Below are positions 57,333 to 64,000 of a stretch of 64,000 bases of DNA, in pieces. The translations under genes and the position numbers were made by a program. The first letter of the stretch is position 1; each line of letters begins with the position of its first letter. Source of the stretch: Pseudoneurospora amorphoporcata (Eukaryota; Ascomycota; Sordariomycetes; Sordariales; Sordariaceae); contig MU859099.1 of NCBI GenBank assembly GCA_033297205.1, positions 62,001 to 126,000 of the forward strand, written 5' to 3'. The notes under the pieces were generated by a model that saw only the letters and a program-made list of their open reading frames with translations, had not been told where the DNA came from and did not search any database.

Positions 57333-57812
57333 TTTGGCGTCCAAGTGCTGTTGGCGACGCTAAGAGGGACGGATGATGAAGCTTGCACTGAGTTGGTGTA
57401 GTAAAGGGTGGTGCGGTTGTCGATAAATATTTGCGCCCGTTACGGATGGGAGATAAGGTGAGGGGGACCGAAAGGCCCGTAGGCTCCGCTTGTAGGGATA
57501 TGTCGGTGAGGAATGGGACGGAAATGCAGTGCATCAACAGGACAGTTTTTGGTGTTTCGGATTTCAGATAAGTGCGAGTCGAACGGGGCCTCCAAGTTTA
57601 TGACACATGGCAGTAATTACTAAGTATCCGAGCTAACTGAAGAGGGGTAAATCGACCGGCGTCTCTCGGATCTCGGCTCAGGCGGAGCGGGGCCGATGCG
57701 GGGCCGGTCGTTTTCGGGCAGTCGGCATCTAAATCACGCCCAAGTCCCGTTCCGGCAATGCAATTCGAAACGCCGGACCTGCTGCTCAACGTCGCTTTCT
57801 GGGCAAAGTGAT
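57333..57812. other. Spacer between the regulator and the dehydrogenase
   Basis: This 480-bp stretch contains no ORF of note. It should hold the dehydrogenase promoter and the regulator's 3' untranslated region. Confidence 0.5.
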
Positions 57813-60559
57813 TTATTGATAGCCTGGCATCCGAGGATGGAAAAACATATTCCAGGGTATTTGCAGCTCGTCGACATTCGCGTTCTGGACCTGGTTATCC
57901 CAGAGGTGCTGGTGCATCCACGTTAGCGTCTTGTTTTCCAGCCCGAATCATCATTGTTGCCTGCTTACCCAATCGGCTGTTAAGCTCGGATCCATGAACT
58001 GGTCCATCGTGTTATAAGGGGAAAAGTCCACAGGTCCCATCGGAGGGGGGAGATCTGGCTGCCACGCAGGAGGGTACTGCATCTGCTCGGGCATCGGCAT
58101 TGTTGTTTGTGGCATGACTATGGGTATCGCGACAGGTACAGCCTGCTTCATGGCTGTGGGAGCCTGAGGCTGTGTGTAGTAATACGGATTCGTTCCGGTC
58201 GCTGCGGCGCCTGAACCTGACGAGCAGTGTTAGTCTAGGCTGCAGAAACAGGAGCGCTAGTCGGAGGAACAAGATAAGGACGGTTGCTCACCTGGCTCTG
58301 CTTTTGGCATGCTTGACGCCTGGAATGAGTCGTATGCGCTACCCGGTGATTCTGGGCTGCTTTCGAACACGGCTCCTGTTGATACGCAAAGCATCTTGGA
58401 TAGAATCTTGAACGCTCTGTTTGCTTCGATCGACTGCTTCCTTGTCGACTGCCAGATTTGCCGCGAGGTTTCGAGCATCCGCATCAATTGGTCCTTTGAG
58501 ATAACATCGTTCTCAACCGTATCAGACCGCGCTCCGAAGGGAGACGTCTCTCTTTTTTCCCTGGCCTTGATGTAGGAAAGTTCGAGACAGAGGATCATGC
58601 CGGCGAGGAGAAAGTCGTGAGTGGTAATACTGGCTCGGAAAAACTGCCCGTTTTTCTCCTGTGTCAATCGGCCCCCGGGCTGCGACTCGCAATGAACATC
58701 GTACTGGCATCGCAGCGTCTTGGTGGCCGCGTCGAGACAGACCTGCTGAGAGTGCGTGTAACGCTTATCCGTCCTTCCGATGCCCATGTATCTTCGGTGC
58801 AGCACTATCCGTGCTTTTTGATACATCAGCTCCATCCAAAACCGCTGCATGACCACGTCCACAGAATCTTCCTTGGACTCAGCAAAGGAGCGAAACTTGA
58901 GTAGAAGAGGAAGACTGTTGTGGGCGTCCTCGAGCTGCTTGTCGAGACGGATGACTTCGACGTAGCTGATTGGGTTCCTTGAGCACATGGCCGCTGTAAT
59001 ATCCCCAAAGGCACGTATCATGCGAGATTTCACAATGTTCAAGAGGATGGGCGTCACCTCTGTTTCGGGCCTGGAGGGCGGAAGCTCCTTGGTTGATTCG
59101 TCAAAGTCTTCATCGCGAAGATTGCGAGGCATTTCGGTATCGTAGAAACGGGAGTGTATGTTGCTCGGGAGTCCGAACTGGAACGAGACGATCTGATCAA
59201 CCTCGACGAACAGAAGCCAGAGTCTCCTCCGCATCTCACCCTCAAACGGGCTCATGTTGGGATAATGCTTCGGGTCGCGGTGTAATCCCATGTGCATGGA
59301 CAGTCGGACCATGTTGGAAAAGATGATGGACGTGCTGAGCGGTGCGTCAGGCTGGCCGATAAACTCGGCGCAGAAATACATACACATGGCCTCGAGCTTG
59401 CATTTCCCCGGCGTGCTGTAGTCAGAAAGCGCAAGGGCGTGAGCGCCTATGGTTTTGAACATGCTGTATGCCTGCATCGGGCTTCCTAGGTTGCCAGGAA
59501 CCGCCTCTCCCGTATGACTACAGAATACGGCAGAGTTGGCGAAGAGGAGGAAGAAGAAGGCTAGGTCGACATACGAATACTCGGCCCCTTCTTGCCAAAG
59601 CGCATTGTAGTATTTCCAAAGCGTGGGGAGATGGTAGATTGACCAGGAGGGGTCTTTCACTTCAAAGAATATGTTCAGCAGTCGGTCGCATACTGGCTTC
59701 GGTGGCAGGCGTCGGAACATATCAGCCAAAGGAACAGGCGCAAACCCGCCAGCAAAGAGAACCGAGACGGGCTGGCGTCCTGATACATTGCTGGGCTCTT
59801 CCTCTTCATCTTCCGAGCTTTCATCCGAGGCTTTGAGATTCCTGGTCAAGGTGGTAATCTGGACATGGCATGGTTAGGGTTAAACGTTTTCCTCGAACAA
59901 ATTCCGCGGATGCCTACCTCGTCGAGGACTGCTTCCCAGTGAATGACTTCGACGTATCGTGTCGGATCGGCCATGGCGCCTGCTGTCCCCTTGGCCGTTG
60001 ATTCTGCATCCGGCTCAGTCTCCTGCGACATTGACCCGACCGAGGGCGAGGGAGGGGCGGGGGAGATACCCCTAGAGGAAGCTGGGACGTCCGTACCACC
60101 GCTCTCCTCACGGCGCACTTGCGCTTTCAAGACCTGGACCATGTGTTCGAGGTGGCGAAGGCGGGCTGCCGCCGTCATGTCCTGAAGAGGCCCTCTCCTG
60201 TTGCGAGAGCTACCACTGCCTGAACCGGGTGTTGCGCCCGAGGCCGATGGGGACGGGCGAGGCTCATTCTGGGCATAGGGAATAAAGTTGCATGTTGAGG
60301 CAACATTCCTCTTGATGCACTGGTCACAGGGAGACTGTCGGTTACACTTGAGTCTTTTCCAGTGGTCAGCCAAGGCTCGAACAAGGTGGATTTGGACGGA
60401 ACACCTGTTGGCGGGTGATGAGCGGCCTTACTTTTTCTCTCGACATGTAGTACACGAAAAGCGAATGCGATTCCTCTTTCTCTGCTGTTCCGCCCTCTCG
60501 TCTTCGCTGCCCCTGAAGGCCGTGGGAGGTGTCGTGGAGGTAGATGTGCATGTATCCAT
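57813..60559 (-). CDS. Zn2Cys6 fungal transcription factor with fungal-specific regulatory domain
   Basis: Five exons (60559-60432, 60353-59918, 59858-58292, 58216-57969, 57908-57813) with GT-AG introns and matching phases give 824 residues. The zinc cluster is Cys36, 39, 46, 52, 55 and 64. An intron falls inside it, between REKK and LKC. A short helical linker and coiled coil (RLRHLEHMVQVLKAQ) suggest a dimer. The middle is the fungal-specific transcription-factor domain, with MHMGLHRDPKHYPN and MRRRLWLLFVEVDQ. The end is a Pro/Met/Gln-rich activation-like region that closes, after a 60-nt last intron with a GCTAAC branch site, on HLWDNQVQNANVDEL and a TAA at 57813. It should act in the nucleus on CGG-type sites; targets are unknown. 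It is divergent from the EI24-like gene. Confidence 0.9.
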
Positions 60560-61996
60560 CGTGTCAGGTCTGCTGTCGTTGGTGGTGTATATGTAGTTGC
60601 TGACTGCCCAGCGTTTAGTGTACCCGAGTGCTGGGAGGCGCGTGACCCTCGGGTCGCAACAGTGGGAATAACAAGATGGCTGTAGGCGTGTAGGCAGGCA
60701 ATGATGCAAGGCAACGCAAACAAACCGAAGGGTGCTTGGTAGGAAGATCAGGAACTTGCGAAAGTCGTGAGAAAATGAAGGTCGGGAAGTGATATGCGCG
60801 CGCGGTAGAGGAGAGGCGGCCAGAGGTTTGCCAGACAACAACAAGTGGTCAACAGCCATTCACGCAAAGGATGAAATCCTCCGGGCGGGATTCCCAGATC
60901 CAGCGACGGGAACAAGTCAACTTGCACATCCAAACATCGCCAACAGGGCCCAACATTTTCAGAGTAGCCCAAGGAACACCATGTGGTTGGCTGTCAGAGC
61001 GAAGAGAGGACGACGTTGCGACAATCCCCAGGAGCGCCCGCATAGAGACAGTCTACCGGTATTACTTCTGTGACAATGTCGGCTCTACGGCACCCGTTCG
61101 AGCCCACAACGGTGCACCGGAGGTGTATCGAACCCGGCCCTTCTTCTGAATTCGACGAGTAGCCTCCGCGTTGCGCTGCAGACCTGTTGACTGCTGTCCG
61201 CCTTTTGCCCGTCACTGTGTCCTTGTCCACTAACAGCTCCTCTGGCGTGGGAGTCGATCCGATTCGACAGTGCTGGGCATCCCTCGAGTGCTGTCGCCTT
61301 CGGAGATGGAACAGAAGGGGGGGGGGCAGAGGTGGCATTGGGATGCCGCGCTATGCAGTGCTATGCCACGACTGGTGCCACGGAAGAGGCAATAGTTCTT
61401 CGTTGTCGAAGGGTGAACCCGGCCATGTGGATTGATTGTCCAGCATAATTCTGGATTTGTTTTGCGCCTGGATGGAACGTTGGAATCAGCGATAGACGAG
61501 TACGTAGTCGGGAAAAGTTCTCGACCTCGGCGCAACCGCCAGCAAATGATGGCGATCGATAAGGCTTGCAAGGCTCCGTCGCCGGTGGTCCAGGCTCCAC
61601 ATGTTCGTCTCTCAGCGGAGTGCGCCCGGTCGGAGTGCCGTGCTTGTGCTCCGAATGTGGGGTTGAACAGCTGGCCCAGCCCCGCTGTTAGTGCACAAAG
61701 GTACCCCTGGCCCTAAGGTACCCCGCCAGCCCACTGTGCCTTCCTGGCTTCCTGGCGTTTGAGGCTCGCCAACCGCAAGAAACAAGAAACGAAAGTCAAG
61801 AACCCAAGACGGGAACCGCGAATTGCGACCACTTGCGTCAGGCCGGGTTGGTGTCGAGTAGTTGTCGCAAACCTTCCCATTCGCACTCCTGTGACCAAAA
61901 ACATCCCCTTTCGTCGATGTCCTAGACCGCTTCCGATCCCGAACCGAATTCGTTTGCAACCTGAACCCGCGTCGGCGCATAGCCACCACCTCCGCG
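60560..61996. other. Divergent promoter region (regulator / EI24-like gene)
   Basis: No supportable ORF. The 1.4 kb between the two divergent start codons should contain both promoters and leaders, including a long leader on the regulator side. I saw no clear TATA box or shared operator. Confidence 0.5.
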
Positions 61997-63004
61997 ATGC
62001 CCGCCCTACCCGACGCCAGCAATGGCGAAAACCGAAGCAGTCCGCTGCTCTGGCGATTCCTCAAGTTATTCCTTCGACCCTTTCGCGGCCCCGTCGATCG
62101 TGCCCGTCGTGCTTGTCGCGCCGCTGCATACCCCATCCAAGGCATATACTACTTTCTGCGCCATCCCGAATTCTACCCCGTGTTCCTAGGCCGTCTGCTC
62201 CCGTTGTCCATCATCTCGTTGCTGGTGTATCTGATCCTCTTTACTTTTGCCTTTATCCCTCAGCTGCTGTTCTTGATGATCTTCCAGGGAAAGGCGGGGG
62301 CTTGGTTCAATGCGATAGTGCTCGTGCTTGGAGAGGGCCATGTGGTCATTCAGGGTCTGTTTGAGGGCTTCTTTGTCGACGAGGCCCAAGTGGATATCTT
62401 TGACGTAGGTTGACATGGGCTTCTTGATCAGGAAGGTGGGAAAAGTCTGCTAACCTTGGGACTAAACCAGGCCACGCTAATCAACCATGGTTTGACCGAT
62501 CTTGTCGCGCCCCATCGTCTGCTCTTCCCCGATGCGCCCACATCCGTCAAGATGTTGGGCAAGCCGACCACCAAGGCCGAGTTCCAACCTTTCAGCCTGA
62601 AACAAATCATCGAGCTGGTTGTCTTTCTCCCGCTCAACCTGATACCGTACGGTGGCACCGTTGCCTTTCTCATGATCACCGGTTCTCGATACGGGAAGCT
62701 GTCGCATCACAGATGGTTCCAGCTGCGAGGGTTGACCAAGAAGGAGATGAAGAGGGAGCGAGGTTACTGGTCGTGGGAGTACACCTGGTTTGGAACAATA
62801 GCCATGGTCCTCCAGCTGATACCCGTGCTGAGCTTCTTCTTCCTCTTGACTACCAGCGCTGGAGCCGCGTTGTGGGTGACAAAACTGGAGGAGAGGTCGC
62901 GCGTCAGAGTTGGACGGCCCGTTACTGCCAACGACCAGGCGGCCCGAAACCAGCCCGACGAGCCTGTCTACCATGATGGTATCTACCAGGATGATCCGGT
63001 ATAG
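61997..63004 (+). CDS. EI24-domain membrane protein (RRT8/LDS outer-spore-wall family)
   Basis: Two exons (61997-62404 and 62471-63004) are separated by a 66-nt intron with a GTAGGT donor and an ACCAG acceptor, giving 313 residues. After a basic N-terminus, a long hydrophobic segment (LLPLSIISLLVYLILFTFAF) begins a set of four or more membrane helices. The last are VVFLPLNLIPYGGTVAFLMI and a C-terminal one ending GAALWVTKLEE. The pattern with WFNAIVLVLGEG and a PYGG turn fits the EI24/CysZ-like family, whose yeast members RRT8 and LDS1/2 act on lipid droplets and the outer spore wall. The cytosolic tail is short and acidic. Function in this fungus is inferred from family only. Confidence 0.85.
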
Positions 63005-64000
63005 ATCCGTGGCTGAAGTAAGGGACAGACGTATTGTTTCGTATGCCCTCTTTCCCATGGTCAGCGAATATCCTCGCTTTGCTTTAGGTACCCAAACTCT
63101 ATCACTTGAAGGTCACTCTAGTCTTGTCAGTCAATGTTACAGCCTATTGTGTACTGTCTGGTCCAACATCTGTCCGCCATTGCTGTCTCCGGCATTCTGT
63201 CGGCAAAGATAACACAACTTCAACACACCAGAAAGATGGAAAGGAAAGCATAACCACTCACCTGTACAATTATACAACAGCAACAACTTTCGCACTTCCC
63301 GCCTGTGTCTGGACACCATTCGGTCGTCCCTCTCTGTGTTAAGTTGTATCGGCGGCCTACATTCCTCCCAAAGAAAAAAAGGCAGCTGGCGTAGAGTTGG
63401 GGCATGTTGTTTCCAAATTCGATTCAGAGCAATAGTCTGGAAGCGATGAGTCTCAAATGCCGCGAGAACCCTCCCAATGTTCAGAGCTAAGGTATGATTG
63501 GCGTTGTTGCCGGGCGGCAGGAAGTTGCCAGAGAGAATTTGGGACAATGTCGTGAGGGGACAGACTCGAGTCTTTAGCTCGGTGAGCGGAAGGAGAGACG
63601 TTCCGGGTCAAGGCAGCAAAGGGACGAGAAGGCAGGTTCATCTCCGGCATCGCGAGGGCACCTGTAGTCTTTCCACGCGAGGAAAGCGCTCCTCGGGATT
63701 TTGCAATGGAATCCCATCTCTGCCTGTTGGTCAGCCCACTCGAAACTCTCACCTTCCATGGTTCGGTTGGGGACGACTCTCGATGGGAAGTGCGGCCGGG
63801 CTCCTTCCACTCCTGCCGGTTCGGGGTGGACTCCAGTCTCCTCTCCTCGATGGTGTTGGCCATCACGCCAAGATATTGCAGGAAGGAGCGATATACTGAG
63901 GAAAGGACAGAGAAGCTGGGTGGAGACTCTCATTCCCGCATCTCCATGTCGAGGTGACAGTTGAGGAAGGAACGTCTCTCTTGATGACCTCACATTGACC
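63005..64000. other. Right-hand window edge, mostly unassigned
   Basis: After the EI24-like gene the sequence holds its 3' region and then a G/C-rich stretch from about 63450 where several frames are open on both strands. Only the minus frame in the next entry is listed, as a weak candidate. Confidence 0.4.
63453..63866 (-). CDS. Possible 5' part of an unidentified minus-strand gene
   Basis: A minus frame of 137 residues starts at two adjacent ATGs and reads MMANTIEERRLESTPNRQEW. Its first 25 codons are strongly biased to G or C in the third position, as in the real genes of this window, but the rest looks less coding and has no recognisable domain. A competing minus frame (63574-63993) and a plus frame (63498-63899) overlap it. 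It may be a first exon with a donor that I could not place. Confidence 0.25.
   Translation of the reverse strand: MMANTIEERRLESTPNRQEWKEPGRTSHRESSPTEPWKVRVSSGLTNRQRWDSIAKSRGALSSRGKTTGALAMPEMNLPSRPFAALTRNVSPSAHRAKDSSLSPHDIVPNSLWQLPAARQQRQSYLSSEHWEGSRGI

Overview
This window is nuclear DNA from a filamentous ascomycete. It most resembles the Sordariomycetes (Sordariales-like), but that placement is an impression from sequence style, not a database result. The evidence is: short GT-AG introns with CTRAC-type branch sites in most genes; fungal-only families (CFEM/Pth11-type receptor, Zn2Cys6 regulator, ENA sodium pump, bilirubin-oxidase-type multicopper oxidase); long gene-poor spacers full of tetranucleotide repeats and dispersed TACCTAGGTA-like words; and long A/T homopolymers. 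I saw no rRNA, convincing tRNA, transposon or CRISPR array. All exon coordinates were derived by hand from splice signals, reading phase and protein continuity.

Layout. 1-356 is the Q/H-rich C-terminus of a plus-strand protein that starts outside the window. 357-5816 is a repeat-rich spacer. 5817-7661 (-) encodes a CFEM-domain, seven-helix Pth11-like receptor in six exons. 7662-14600 is another large spacer. 14601-17323 (+) holds two tandem BTB/POZ genes; the second has a GC-AG intron and probably an extra 3' exon. 17870-19704 (-) is a secreted protein of unknown function. 23038-25086 (+) is a secreted multicopper oxidase and 27563-29180 (+) an MFS monocarboxylate-type transporter.

29710-39839 (-) is the most unusual part. 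At least seven exons build a protein of about 2,308 residues with a zincin-like HELAH site (partly on an 18-nt microexon), tandem cytochrome-b5-like modules on equal-sized exons, and long charged disordered regions. A further 816-codon ORF follows in the same frame after a single TAA, so the gene may really encode about 3,100 residues.

42445-45859 (+) is an ENA-type Na+/K+ P-type ATPase. 47851-51234 (-) is a large secreted Ser/Thr-rich repeat protein. 53796-60559 (-) carries, in order of transcription, a Zn2Cys6 regulator, a D-2-hydroxyacid dehydrogenase and a dual-specificity-type phosphatase. 61997-63004 (+) is an EI24/RRT8-like membrane protein, divergent from the regulator.

The genes do not form an obvious biosynthetic cluster. 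Several act at the cell surface or outside the cell (receptor, oxidase, transporter, sodium pump, two secreted proteins).
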